Below, piece by piece: positions 17,881 through 27,500 of a stretch of DNA of 64,000 bases. The stretch is taken from NCBI RefSeq assembly GCF_000427965.1, contig NZ_ATZA01000017.1, positions 1-64,000 of the forward strand, read 5' to 3'. The stretch comes from Olivibacter sitiensis DSM 17696. GTDB lineage: Bacteria; Bacteroidota; Bacteroidia; Sphingobacteriales; Sphingobacteriaceae. Under the pieces are notes generated by a model. The model saw only the letters and a program-made list of their open reading frames with translations, was not told the DNA's origin and searched no databases. Positions within the stretch are counted from its first letter, which is position 1. Every line of letters begins with the position of its first letter. Position numbers and translations under genes: made by a program.

Positions 17881-17888
17881 TAAATTTG
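17881..17888 (+). promoter_or_regulatory. -7 promoter element of the gene at 17933
   Basis: TAAATTTG, an exact TAnnTTTG match, 45 nt ahead of the ATG and downstream of the operator array. Confidence 0.6.
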
Positions 17889-17932
17889 ACGCTCTCTAAA
17901 AATAAGGTATAAAAATTTAAAATATAGAAATC

Positions 17933-18529
17933 ATGAAAACTATCGCATTAACCGCAATGATCTGTGCAGCCACCGTAGCAGGCGGCTTTGCAAACACGAA
18001 CTCGAACATCAACAGGGGCAACGAAAGGAACAGACACGCCCTCTCCTACGAGCAAGGCACCATCAACCACTTCAGGGACGGAATCGCCTTCCACCAGCGA
18101 AACGTGGAAGTCCTTTGGGAACAGTATGAACTGGCAACAGAGCGCGTACGCAACAGCAAGGGCAGCCACAAAGAGCTGGATGCCGACAAGGCCTACTTCG
18201 TGGGTGTCTACCAGGACGACATCGACAAGGGCCTCCGCGTGGAGGACAGCAGGAAGGCCATCGCCGAGATAGAGGCCATCTACGCCAAGAAACATGCCGA
18301 CAGGGATGCCTACGAGGCCAAGGCCATCGCCAAACTGCAGGCACAGCTCAAGGTAGAGCTGGCACAGGAAAAGGACAGCTTCAAGTCCCTGAAGAAAGAG
18401 TACAGCCACTTGATAAACACGCAGACACTGCCCCTGCTGCTGGAAGTGGAGAACAGCTTCGCCCGCTCAAACGACCTGGTGGCCAAGCTTGACCATACTG
18501 CGGACAACATCGCCATTGCCGCGCTGTAA
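17933..18529 (+). CDS. Secreted alpha-helical (coiled-coil) protein of unknown function
   Basis: A 198-residue exported protein: signal peptide MKTIALTAMICAATVAGGFA, then an Asn/Arg-rich short linker, then an almost wholly helical body full of Glu, Lys, Ala and Leu in heptad-like order (residues about 40-195). No Cys and no known motif. The coding sequence is strikingly GC-rich in third positions compared with its neighbours (many AAG, GAG, CTG, GCC codons), as in very highly expressed genes or recently acquired DNA. It has its own promoter, an elaborate operator array and a very strong terminator, so it is a tightly controlled single-gene unit, perhaps an abundant periplasmic protein. Confidence 0.85.
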   Translation: MKTIALTAMICAATVAGGFANTNSNINRGNERNRHALSYEQGTINHFRDGIAFHQRNVEVLWEQYELATERVRNSKGSHKELDADKAYFVGVYQDDIDKGLRVEDSRKAIAEIEAIYAKKHADRDAYEAKAIAKLQAQLKVELAQEKDSFKSLKKEYSHLINTQTLPLLLEVENSFARSNDLVAKLDHTADNIAIAAL

Positions 18530-18571
18530 ACAGCTAAGAACTCTCCCCTTTATCATATAATTACACTACCG

Positions 18572-18604
18572 GCCGGCCGCTTAACAGCGGCCGGCTTTTT
18601 TTTT
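18572..18604 (+). terminator. Strong intrinsic terminator
   Basis: Perfect 9-bp GC stem GCCGGCCGC / GCGGCCGGC, loop TTAACA, followed by nine T residues. Ends the transcript of the gene at 17933. Confidence 0.92.
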
Positions 18605-18995
18605 GAGCCGACAAACCGTCTTCCCATCTTTCTGATTCGCCAAGAGCAGACAAGGCTGTTGGGCGTAAACAAAAGGTCTAGGTACTGCTTTCATAACTCT
18701 TGCCCATCCATCGCTGGTCGCGACCAACAAAAATGACAGACAATATCGCTCCATATTAATTGGATATTTTTTAATTTTAAAGCCATACACGAAAAGTAAA
18801 ATAGAGATAGAAAATCCAGCTTTATAACGAACACATAGCCAAAAGAAATTGAGGAAAGACTATTAAAAGCATGGCAATACCTTTGCTGATCATGCAGTGA
18901 CCATTCTGCTGTTATTTATGACGCCTTACCAGATTTTGTTAAATGGCAGAACAAATCCAGCGAATTTTTGATAACCTTATGCAATTCAATAAATA
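18605..18995. other. Spacer with nothing recognised
   Basis: About 390 bp of AT-rich sequence between the strong terminator and the gene at 18996. I see no coding region, RNA gene or repeat of note here. Confidence 0.5.
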
Positions 18996-19550
18996 ATGCG
19001 CGTAAAAAAACTAATAAAAGTATTCATTTGGCTTGCAGTTTTGGCGATTCCCATATTTGTTCTCGTGCTTTACGCTACAATAAAGACAAAATCCACCCCC
19101 ATTGACAAATACCAACCCTACAAAGCATGGGTAGGTAAAACGGTGAGGCTAAACCGCGAGACGACTTTGTTCAAAGAAAATCTGACATTAAATAGTTGCT
19201 ATCCGTTCCTACTATTGGACAGCTTGCACCCAAGATGGCGGTATGCAGAAAGCCAGTTATCCCATCCGGAACCAGATTTGGTGCGAATAAAAACCTTTCC
19301 CAAGGGCACCGAGTTAACATTCGAAAAAGCTGTTCAGTATACCAATGGTGTTTCGGGCTTTTCATCACCCATGTTGTTTGGCGTTATAAAGGATGGTGGC
19401 AAAGTCTACAAATTGGGCTATCAATGGGGAAGTCAATCCATAAGCAGGGATTTCGATGGGATAAAGGAAAGCTGGCAGTTTCACCAAGCCCCGTGGCAGG
19501 AAGTGAAGGACACCGCTTATTATGCCTTGCCAGTTGCTAAATGGTGGTAA
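18996..19550 (+). CDS. Membrane-anchored protein of unknown function
   Basis: A 184-residue protein with one N-terminal transmembrane helix (residues about 7-30, VFIWLAVLAIPIFVLVLYATI) preceded by a positively charged start (MRVKKLIK), so the rest is outside the cytoplasm. The outer domain begins with a WVGKTVRLNRETTLF segment resembling an SH3-like beta strand pattern and ends in PVAKWW. No family recognised. It is monocistronic and unlike its neighbours in composition. Confidence 0.65.
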   Translation: MRVKKLIKVFIWLAVLAIPIFVLVLYATIKTKSTPIDKYQPYKAWVGKTVRLNRETTLFKENLTLNSCYPFLLLDSLHPRWRYAESQLSHPEPDLVRIKTFPKGTELTFEKAVQYTNGVSGFSSPMLFGVIKDGGKVYKLGYQWGSQSISRDFDGIKESWQFHQAPWQEVKDTAYYALPVAKWW

Positions 19551-19744
19551 GACTTATATCAGAAAAGGCAAGTTTATTGGCCTCTGCAGGCTGTCCTCTG
19601 CGTTGCTTCTCCTTCCAAGCTTCTAGAATATAAAGTAAAATCAACAAACAAAGCGTATTTTTCTCATTACATAAGGAAGTATTCGACCCAAATTCAGTTT
19701 GATTCCCTATTTTTAGAAGCTATTTGCTATAAAAACCCTAAAAC

Positions 19745-21757
19745 ATGAAAAAACTCTTTTACTTTTCCCTGGTTTTGTTGTCTGCAGCGGCCTGTAAGCA
19801 GGCTTCCGAAACCAAACATGTGGCCATAACAGGAATAGACACCACTAAAAAGCCAGGTGACGATTTCTTTATGTATGCCAATGGCATTTGGTGCGATACC
19901 GTTCAGATACCGGCTTCCCAAACGGGTGTGGGCTCGTACTCGTTTTTGAACTTCCCGCAGCGCATACGCCTGCAAGGGATTTTGGATAGCATTTCGAGCA
20001 CCGACAATCCTGCTGGCAGCATGGAACAAAAGGTGGGCGATTTCTATGCATCTGGAATGGACACCCTCACCATAGACAAGCGGGGCTATGAGCCTGTCAA
20101 ACCTATACTGGCGCGTATCGACGCCATTTCCGACGTGCCGTCGCTAATGAAATTCGTGGCCGAGGAGCTACAGGTAAGTAACGGATCCATTATCGGCCTT
20201 CGCGTGGGCCCCGATATCAAGAACAGCTCGGTAAATATCGTACTGTTATCACAAACAGGGATAGGCTTACCCGAAAGGGATTATTATTTCAGGACAGACT
20301 CGTCGACACGGGCCATCCAGCAGGCCTATAAAGCATATGTTGCCACCCTTCTTGAGCTGACGGGCAGCGATGCAGCCACAGCAGCAAAAAACGCCTCGGC
20401 TGCTTATGAGATTGAGAAACAGCTGGCCACCTCGCACAAGACCAATATCGAACGGCGGGATGTGCAAGCCAACTACCACAAATTGGCCCTTTCCGACATT
20501 GCCAAAAAACAGCCCAACATTGGCTGGCCCACCTTATTCGGTGATCTAGGCGTGCAGGCAGACTCCGTAAACATGCAGCAACCAGCTTACTACGACAAGC
20601 TGAATACACTACTGAAATCTGTTTCCGTCGACGATTGGAAAGCTTACCTGAAAGCAAAATCCATCAACGCCTTTGCCAATTACCTGAGCAAACCCTTTGC
20701 GGACGCCTCTTTTGAATATTCCAAAATATTGACCGGGCAGGCCGTACGAAAACCCCGTGGAGAGGAAATTACCGAAGCCGTTGACCGATCCCTGGGCCAT
20801 GCCTTAGCACAGATTTATGTAAAAAAATACTTTCCGGAGGAAGCCAAGAAGCGTATGCGGATATTGGTCGACAACCTGAAAATAGCCCTTGAAGGCAGGA
20901 TGGATAAGCTCGACTGGATGAGCGACTCTACCAAAACAAAAGCCAAGGAAAAGTTGCAGGCCTTTACGGAAAAAATCGGTTACCCCGATAAATGGCGGGA
21001 TTACTCCAAGGTGGAGGTAAACCGAGGCACCTATTTTGAGAATCGCTTGTCTGCAAACAAGAACGATTACCTCTACAACATAGAGAAAGTGGGCCAACCA
21101 GTCGACCGAACGGAATGGCACACCACACCGCCCACGGTGACGGCCTACAACAATCCGCCACTGAACGAAATTGTCTTTCCCGCTGGCATTTTGCAATCGC
21201 CTTATTTTGATTTAAGTGCCGACGACGCACTGAACTATGGTGGTATTGGAATGGTAATCGGTCATGAGATAACCCACTCCTTCGATGACCAAGGCGCACA
21301 GTATGATAAGGACGGTAACGTGAAAAACTGGTGGACAGCGGATGACTTTAAGAAGTTCAAGGCAAAGACCCAACAGGTGATTGATCAGTACGACTTGTTT
21401 ACCGTGCTCGACTCGGTACACGTAAAGGGTGCTCTAACGGTAGGTGAAAACACGGCCGACTTAGCTGGGATAGCCATTGCCTATGACGCATTTAAACTCA
21501 CCAAGCAGGGACAGGACACGACGAAGATCGATGGTTTTACGCCAGATCAGCGTTTCTTTATCTCCATGGCAAGGATATGGCGCGTAAAAACAACGGACGA
21601 GTTCTTGCGGATGTACGTCAACACCAACCCCCACTCACCGGCCAAGTGGCGCGTGAACGGGCCATTGATGAACTTTACGCCATTCTACGAAGCGTTCAAT
21701 GTACAGCCTGGTGATAAGATGTATAAGCCCGAAGATGAACGGATCACCGTGTGGTAG
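19745..21757 (+). CDS. M13 family zinc metallopeptidase (PepO/neprilysin-like) lipoprotein
   Basis: A 670-residue M13 peptidase with a lipoprotein leader (AAC). The N-terminal M13 domain starts with PGDDFFMYANGIW, typical of the family. The catalytic part has the NAYY-equivalent region AYNNPPLNEIVFPAGILQ, the zinc site HEITHSFDDQG (HExxH near residue 506) and the third ligand in GENTADLAG (about 566); the C terminus ends near VW, as usual. These enzymes cut oligopeptides in the periplasm or at the cell surface. Length matches the family. It stands alone; a hairpin terminator follows. Confidence 0.95.
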   Translation: MKKLFYFSLVLLSAAACKQASETKHVAITGIDTTKKPGDDFFMYANGIWCDTVQIPASQTGVGSYSFLNFPQRIRLQGILDSISSTDNPAGSMEQKVGDFYASGMDTLTIDKRGYEPVKPILARIDAISDVPSLMKFVAEELQVSNGSIIGLRVGPDIKNSSVNIVLLSQTGIGLPERDYYFRTDSSTRAIQQAYKAYVATLLELTGSDAATAAKNASAAYEIEKQLATSHKTNIERRDVQANYHKLALSDIAKKQPNIGWPTLFGDLGVQADSVNMQQPAYYDKLNTLLKSVSVDDWKAYLKAKSINAFANYLSKPFADASFEYSKILTGQAVRKPRGEEITEAVDRSLGHALAQIYVKKYFPEEAKKRMRILVDNLKIALEGRMDKLDWMSDSTKTKAKEKLQAFTEKIGYPDKWRDYSKVEVNRGTYFENRLSANKNDYLYNIEKVGQPVDRTEWHTTPPTVTAYNNPPLNEIVFPAGILQSPYFDLSADDALNYGGIGMVIGHEITHSFDDQGAQYDKDGNVKNWWTADDFKKFKAKTQQVIDQYDLFTVLDSVHVKGALTVGENTADLAGIAIAYDAFKLTKQGQDTTKIDGFTPDQRFFISMARIWRVKTTDEFLRMYVNTNPHSPAKWRVNGPLMNFTPFYEAFNVQPGDKMYKPEDERITVW

Positions 21758-21778
21758 CCTACAATGGAATGAAACGAG

Positions 21779-21812
21779 AAAGCCCCATGGAGTTTTAGTC
21801 CATGAGGCTTTT
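21779..21812. terminator. Terminator between convergent genes
   Basis: Stem AAAGCCCCATGGA / TCCATGAGGCTTTT with small mismatches, A-rich before and T-rich after. Serves the M13 peptidase and, on the other strand, the exonuclease-phosphatase operon. Confidence 0.7.
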
Positions 21813-21906
21813 CGCTTTCCTTCACACATACATAGCTAGGTATATTCCTCAGAGATCGATCAGCCATGACCTGTGAAGATATCCATATTGTGATGACGGT
21901 ACACGA

Positions 21907-22767
21907 TCAATATATCAGATCGGCCATGACCGGAAAGTGGTCTGAAGGGAACTTGCCGTGATAAGTATCGGTGAGCACTCCCCATTTTGTTACTTGAAAG
22001 TCCTTGGTTACAAAGACATGGTCTATGATATCATCGCTGGCCAGGGAACGCGCATTGCCAAAGCCGTTGAAGGAGGCATTTGGCTTGTACGGGTGTTTTG
22101 CCAATTTTTGCGTATCGAACAGCAAACCGGACTGTGCGATGGCTTGGTACCATGCCGTTTCTTCCGAGCCATTGAAATCGCCGGTAAGAAGGGTCGGATT
22201 GCCCTTGGCAATTTCCTTCACCTTCTGAAGTATGAGCTTGCTGCTCTCCTGCCTGGCTATTACACCTTGATGGTCATAGTGTACATTGAAAAAGTAAAAT
22301 TGCTTTTTAGTCAGCTTATCTTCCAGTTTTACCCAGGAGCAGATACGGTTGCAGCAAGTAGCGTCCCAACCCAAGCCAGGTTTTTCGGGTGTTTCGGAAA
22401 GCCAGAAATCTCCCTTATCAAGCAAAGAAAAGCGTTCTTTCTTGAAAAAGATGGCAGAATGTTCACCTGCTGATTTCCCGTCATCCCTACCTAGTCCATA
22501 ACGGTCATAAGTAGGTAGATAAGCGGATATATCATCCAATTGGTTTTTCAATGCCTCTTGGGTACCAAACACATCAAAATCATGAAAACGGATCAATTCG
22601 CTCACCGGCAATGCCCTGTCTTTCCAAAGGTTGCCCGTATCGGTCGTATTGGCGTATCGCAAATTAAAAGATGCCACACGTAGGCCTTGGGCATATCCTA
22701 CTAAATTCATAATGGAAAGCAAAAGCAGGATCAGACCTGCTTTTGCTTGGATTTCTATTTTTCTCAT
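21907..22767 (-). CDS. Exonuclease/endonuclease/phosphatase (EEP) family protein, exported
   Basis: A 286-residue protein with a signal peptide (ends near VGYAQG) and a complete EEP fold: RVASFNLRYAN, FGTQEAL (metal-binding Glu), HYDHQG, GDFNGSE and SDHFPV. The family cleaves phosphoester or phosphodiester bonds in nucleic acids, phosphoinositides or lipids. It starts 28 bp after the SusD gene and is the last gene of the SusC-SusD operon, so the imported ligand probably carries a phosphodiester. Its likely role is release of phosphate-bearing units outside the cytoplasm. Confidence 0.88.
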   Translation of the reverse strand: MRKIEIQAKAGLILLLLSIMNLVGYAQGLRVASFNLRYANTTDTGNLWKDRALPVSELIRFHDFDVFGTQEALKNQLDDISAYLPTYDRYGLGRDDGKSAGEHSAIFFKKERFSLLDKGDFWLSETPEKPGLGWDATCCNRICSWVKLEDKLTKKQFYFFNVHYDHQGVIARQESSKLILQKVKEIAKGNPTLLTGDFNGSEETAWYQAIAQSGLLFDTQKLAKHPYKPNASFNGFGNARSLASDDIIDHVFVTKDFQVTKWGVLTDTYHGKFPSDHFPVMADLIY

Positions 22768-22795
22768 TCTTCTACTTTATTATTAAAGCAATTTA

Positions 22796-24562
22796 CTACC
22801 ATCCAGGGTTTTGCTCTAAGTTATTATTTTTAGTGATAGCGGTGGCCGGTATAGGATAGTAATACTGACGGCCATCGGTATACCATGTCCTAGGCTGCGC
22901 CTTGAACCATTCCAAGTGCTTGTCGGCCGTAAGCGTTTGGAAATTGGTGCTGGGGCCGCCAATAGGCACGCGGGCTGTGCCAGATGGAACGGTAATGGTA
23001 GGTCCGCTGGTGCTTCCGTCATAGAAAACCACGTCGGTCGTGCCATTGTTGTCCAAGTCCACCAATTGGTTCAACGCTGGCACGTAGATACCCGTCCAAG
23101 GCAACTCGGCCATCAATTCGCCCAATTTCCAACGCTTCAAATCGTTGAAGCGAAAACCTTCCAAGGCCAGCTCCACTTGTCTTTCTCTTCTGATCTCCAA
23201 TAGTACGGGGTCTGATACATTAGGGAAGAATGTTTGTTGCAAATAGGTATCTGCTGTTGTAGGCAGATTATTAAGACCACCCGTTATACCCGATCTAGCC
23301 CTTAGAGCACCTATGGAAGCACTCCAATCGGCATCCGTCAAAGTTCCCAGTTCGGCCTTGGCTTCGGCAAAATTGAGCAATACCTCGGCATAGCGCATCA
23401 AAGGCAGGGCATTGGTATTGAGGCCAGAATTGTCATACTGGGGATCATCCAAAGCATATTTAATGGGCTGATAGCCCGTATAGGTATGGCTGGCGAAGTT
23501 GGGCACCGTAGTCACGCCATTTCGCTGGTATCCAGGTGTACGTATCAACTGGGCCAAGCGATGATCGCGTGCCTGGCATTCTTCGTAAAATGTTTCCGTG
23601 TTATAGCTCGACCTATCGGTATAAGGCGTGCCATCGATATTGAGGATGGTATTGATAAAAGGCCTTACCAAGCTGTAGCGGGGGCCATAAGTGGCCGATG
23701 TCCACCACCAATTGGCGTCGCCCAAAACCGCCAGGTCCTTGCTGGCCGCCACGGCCAGCATCACTTCCGTGGTGACGGGAGCATCGCTCACAAAGAGCTG
23801 CCTTTGTGACAATTCAACCCCTTGACCGGTATACAGGGAATACGGGCCATTCGCCATCAGCTCGGTAGCAGCGTCCACTACGTGCTGGTAAAAGGTATTG
23901 GCCGTGCCCTGTAGTCCCAGTTCATCGTGGTACTTCCTAAACGATGCCTCAAAAAGTGCCACACGCGTTTTCAGACCGAGGGCAGTCCACTTGTTAATGA
24001 GTGTACCATCCGTGCCGTTGTCGGTAATATTGGCGTAGGCAAAGTCTAGGTCCTCCATGACGCGGTCCATAATCACTGTGCGCGAGTCGCGACCGGCAAA
24101 CAAAACATCCGTATCCTCTATGCCCAAGGCCTGATCCACCCAGGGCACATCGCCAAAGCGTACAATCTTTTCGTAATAAAAATAGGCCCTGAAAAAACGA
24201 GCTATGCCCAAGAAGTTGTTTCTTGTTGTTTCACTTACCTGTGAGTTAGCGCAATTTTCTATAAAATGGTTGATATTACGCAACTGGGACCAGTCCCATC
24301 CGCTACTGGTCTCTGCGGTAAAAGCGCCATCGCGTATAAAGGTGTTTAAACTGTTGACAGCACCATAATCAGCCATGGCATCCAGTTGGTAGGCGTTGCT
24401 CACGGAAGGCAACGCATTGTAAAAGGAATAGCTATATGTGCGTAATCCACTCTCCGTACCGAAAATATCCTCTGGCGTAGCAGTGGCCTTTGGCAGCTCA
24501 TTGAGTTCGCATGAAGATAACGAAAACACAAGTAACGCCATAAAATACCCTATCTTTTTCAT
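22796..24562 (-). CDS. SusD/RagB family outer-membrane lipoprotein
   Basis: A 588-residue SusD homologue: lipobox LSSC, TPEDIFGTESGLRTYSYSFYNALP at the N terminus, the TPR-like central helices (FRAYFYYEKIVRFGDVPWVDQAL) and the typical C-terminal segment ERQVELALEGFRFNDLKRWKLG, then YYPIPATAITKNNNLEQNPGW. It forms the lid of the SusC transporter and binds the ligand. It lies 12 bp downstream of SusC, hence one operon with it and the EEP gene. Confidence 0.95.
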   Translation of the reverse strand: MKKIGYFMALLVFSLSSCELNELPKATATPEDIFGTESGLRTYSYSFYNALPSVSNAYQLDAMADYGAVNSLNTFIRDGAFTAETSSGWDWSQLRNINHFIENCANSQVSETTRNNFLGIARFFRAYFYYEKIVRFGDVPWVDQALGIEDTDVLFAGRDSRTVIMDRVMEDLDFAYANITDNGTDGTLINKWTALGLKTRVALFEASFRKYHDELGLQGTANTFYQHVVDAATELMANGPYSLYTGQGVELSQRQLFVSDAPVTTEVMLAVAASKDLAVLGDANWWWTSATYGPRYSLVRPFINTILNIDGTPYTDRSSYNTETFYEECQARDHRLAQLIRTPGYQRNGVTTVPNFASHTYTGYQPIKYALDDPQYDNSGLNTNALPLMRYAEVLLNFAEAKAELGTLTDADWSASIGALRARSGITGGLNNLPTTADTYLQQTFFPNVSDPVLLEIRRERQVELALEGFRFNDLKRWKLGELMAELPWTGIYVPALNQLVDLDNNGTTDVVFYDGSTSGPTITVPSGTARVPIGGPSTNFQTLTADKHLEWFKAQPRTWYTDGRQYYYPIPATAITKNNNLEQNPGW

Positions 24563-24574
24563 TTATTGTTGCAT

Positions 24575-27500
24575 TTAAAAGTTTAACATAAGATTGAAAC
24601 TGACACTTCGCATGGTAGGATAATTGAAACCTTGCCCCGAACCAGTACCTATATCAGGATCCGAAGAACCGATATTGGCTACATCGATGTCTCGCGTATG
24701 CTTGTACAAGGGCGACCAGGTCCAGAGATTTTCGCCCGTAAGCCCCACCCTGATGTTCTGCATACCGAACTTGGAGACAAATCGCTGCGGCAGGTTATAA
24801 CCAACTTGAAGGTTCCTCAACCGGATATAGGCCACGTTTTGCAAATAACGTGTCTGTACGGTTTCCTTAAAGGAGGTGTTGTACCCCGCGTATCTTGGAA
24901 GATAGGCATCCCGATTGTCTTCTGTCCAGTAATTATCCAAATGCCAAGTAGGCAAATTATTATATGGACGGTTATATTGTCCCCAGAAAATAGCTTCATT
25001 GCCAGGGTACCAGTCCTGCTTGCCTACACCTTGAAAAAACGCGCTTAGGAAAAATCCACTGTAGCTGGCATTCAAATTGAAGTTATAGATGTAGCGAGGG
25101 TCTGAATTGCCAATGATGGTTTTATCGCCATGATCGGACAGGGTATTAGCCCCATAATCTATCACGCCGTTGCCATCCAGATCGGCAAACCGAATATCTC
25201 CCGGATATACTTGCCCGGAGTTGGATGATTTGATCAATGTTTGTGACGGTGCACCATCGATTTCTTCCTGAGACTGGAACAGCCCTTGCGTCACATAGCC
25301 CCATATCTCGCCCACGCGTTGGCCAGCGTAGTAGTCTGTCAGAACGCCCGTACTGTTATTATATTTGTCTATGGTAGAACGGTAATCGGCCAAGCCTACC
25401 TTCACGCCAAAACCAAAGGGCTTGCCGTTCAAATCAAAACGATCATTGTACGAAAGCGAAATTTCAAAGCCTTTGGTAGTCATATCGGCGTAGTTTCCTT
25501 TGGGAGAAGCTGCGCCGAAGACATCCGGAAGCGTTTGCCCCACGGTGTACATATCCAACGTCTTACGCGTGTACAAATCACCAGTGAAGGTCAGCTTGTT
25601 ATTCAAAGCCGAGATATCCAAACCGATGTTGGCCGTACGTGCTGTTTCCCAGGTAAGATTGTCCGGAATAACGGCCGGGGCGCTGGTCAAGGGATTTCGC
25701 TGTCCATTTAGAACCCGCCCGGAAGTGGAAATGGAATAGGTATCCAGGAAGGTGTAAGGATCTATATTTCCGTTACCGAGTGATCCGTAAGATGCCCTTA
25801 TTTTCAAATCGGAAATGGCATTCGGACTGACGTTCCAGAAAGACTCCTGCGAGATACGCCACCCCAAAGAGGCCGAAGGAAAAAATGCCCACTGCTCGTT
25901 GGTAGGAAACTTGGAAGAGCCATCGTAACGTCCGTTCAGCTCAAACAAATAACGATCTTTATAGATGTAATTTGCGCGGAAAAACACACCCGCAATTCGG
26001 TACTTGTTGTATCCCGCTGTAGCGGTGACAGATTCACCCAATGCCAAGTTGATATTTTCGGTATTTTCCGTAAGCAATCCGTTCTTTGTAATATAGGTGG
26101 AGTTATAAGTCCTTTGCTCGTAATTGTACCCTATCAAACCTTTAAAATAATGATCCTCCTTAAAGGTCTTTTCGTAGTCGGCATACAGATTGGCAAAGAG
26201 ATACCTATATTTTTGAGACACTTCGTAGATGTTGTCGTTCAAGGATGTCTCCAACATAAGGATTTCACCTTCGTTGATGCTATACGGTACGGGGACCCTT
26301 ATCCTTGTAGAGGAGAAATCGCGATTCCTAAAGGTCAAATCGCCACGCACATGAAAGGCATTGTCGAAAAACCTGGTTTCAAATGAAGAGGTATTCCTCA
26401 AGTTGGCATTTTCGGAGTCAACCCCATTCTTGCCATAGATGAAATCGCCTACGGTATAAGCTGCTGAATAAGAGAAAGAGCCATCTGGATTAAATATCGG
26501 TGAGGAAGGGTGTCCTTCATCGGCTATATTCCGCCAGATATTTCCTCCTTCGCCAGCTGTCTGCGGATCGTGGTATTTGATGGACGAATAATCCATGTTA
26601 TTGTTTAGGGTAAGCCAATCCGTGACCTGCAAGCCACCCTTGGCGCGCATATTATAGCTCTTGTATTGATCTGTATTGTAGCGGTAAATACCTCCATAGT
26701 CGTAAAGGCGGCCCGAAAGATAAAAATCCGCCTTATCCGTGGTACCACTTACGGAAAGGTTGTGATCCTGTGCCCATGCCTGGTCTTTCAGCAATACCTT
26801 ATAGTAGTCTTCGTTGCCATAGTACACATATTCCCCATTTTCATTTACCGTAATTTCCTCGGTTATACCCTGTTCTTTGCGCCTTCTGAATTCTTCCAGC
26901 CAATCCAGGGTAAACATTTGGGTCTTGTTTAACCTAGCAGGAACGGAAGAATAGTTATTCCAAGCATTATAGGCTTCATAAAAACGTTCAGCATACGTGT
27001 AACCATCCGTTACAAAATCGGGTCTTGTACTCTGTTTCTGCAAGGAAGTATTACCAGAGTAGGTAAAAGAGGTTTTCCCCTGTGCCGCTTTCTTGGTGGT
27101 AATCAATATCACACCGAAAGTTCCCCTGGAACCATATACGGCAGCCGAAGATGCATCTTTCAGCACGGAGACCGATTCAATATCACTTGGATTGAGCGCT
27201 CCCGGATCGCCCTCCACCCCATCTATCAAAACCAGGGCACTGCCTCCCTGACCGATGGAAGTAGTTCCGCGAACATTATAGCTCGGGTTGCGCGTAGGCT
27301 TGCCATCGGCAAGGTCGATATTCAGGTTGGGTACTACGCCAGCGAGCATCTGCGTGGCATTAGCAGCCACACGCCCTTCAAACACCTCGGGCCCCACTTG
27401 GTCTACCGCTCCAGTCAAGTTGACCTTCTTCTGTGTGCCGTATCCCACGACGACCACCTCACTCAATGTGCCCAAAGCTTCTTTCAGCGCAATATGAACC

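Larger units (their letters stand above)
17156..17932. other. 777-bp spacer with repeats, hairpin and operator array; no credible gene
   Basis: No convincing coding region. It holds two copies of an imperfect direct repeat, a GTTACTTTGG/CCAAAGTAAC hairpin (17405-17431) of a type scattered in Bacteroidota spacers, a four-unit 21-bp operator array (17750-17821) and a -7 element (17881-17888) for the gene at 17933. Open frames on both strands here show the composition of the repeats rather than protein-like sequence. Confidence 0.7.

Noticed and set aside
17586-17912. 108-codon frame ahead of the coiled-coil protein gene
   Set aside because: It runs through repeat copy B, the operator array and the -7 element; its regular seven-residue rhythm is only the 21-bp operator spacing.
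18581-18790. 69-codon minus-strand frame after the strong terminator
   Set aside because: It ends inside the terminator hairpin and has no family-like sequence.
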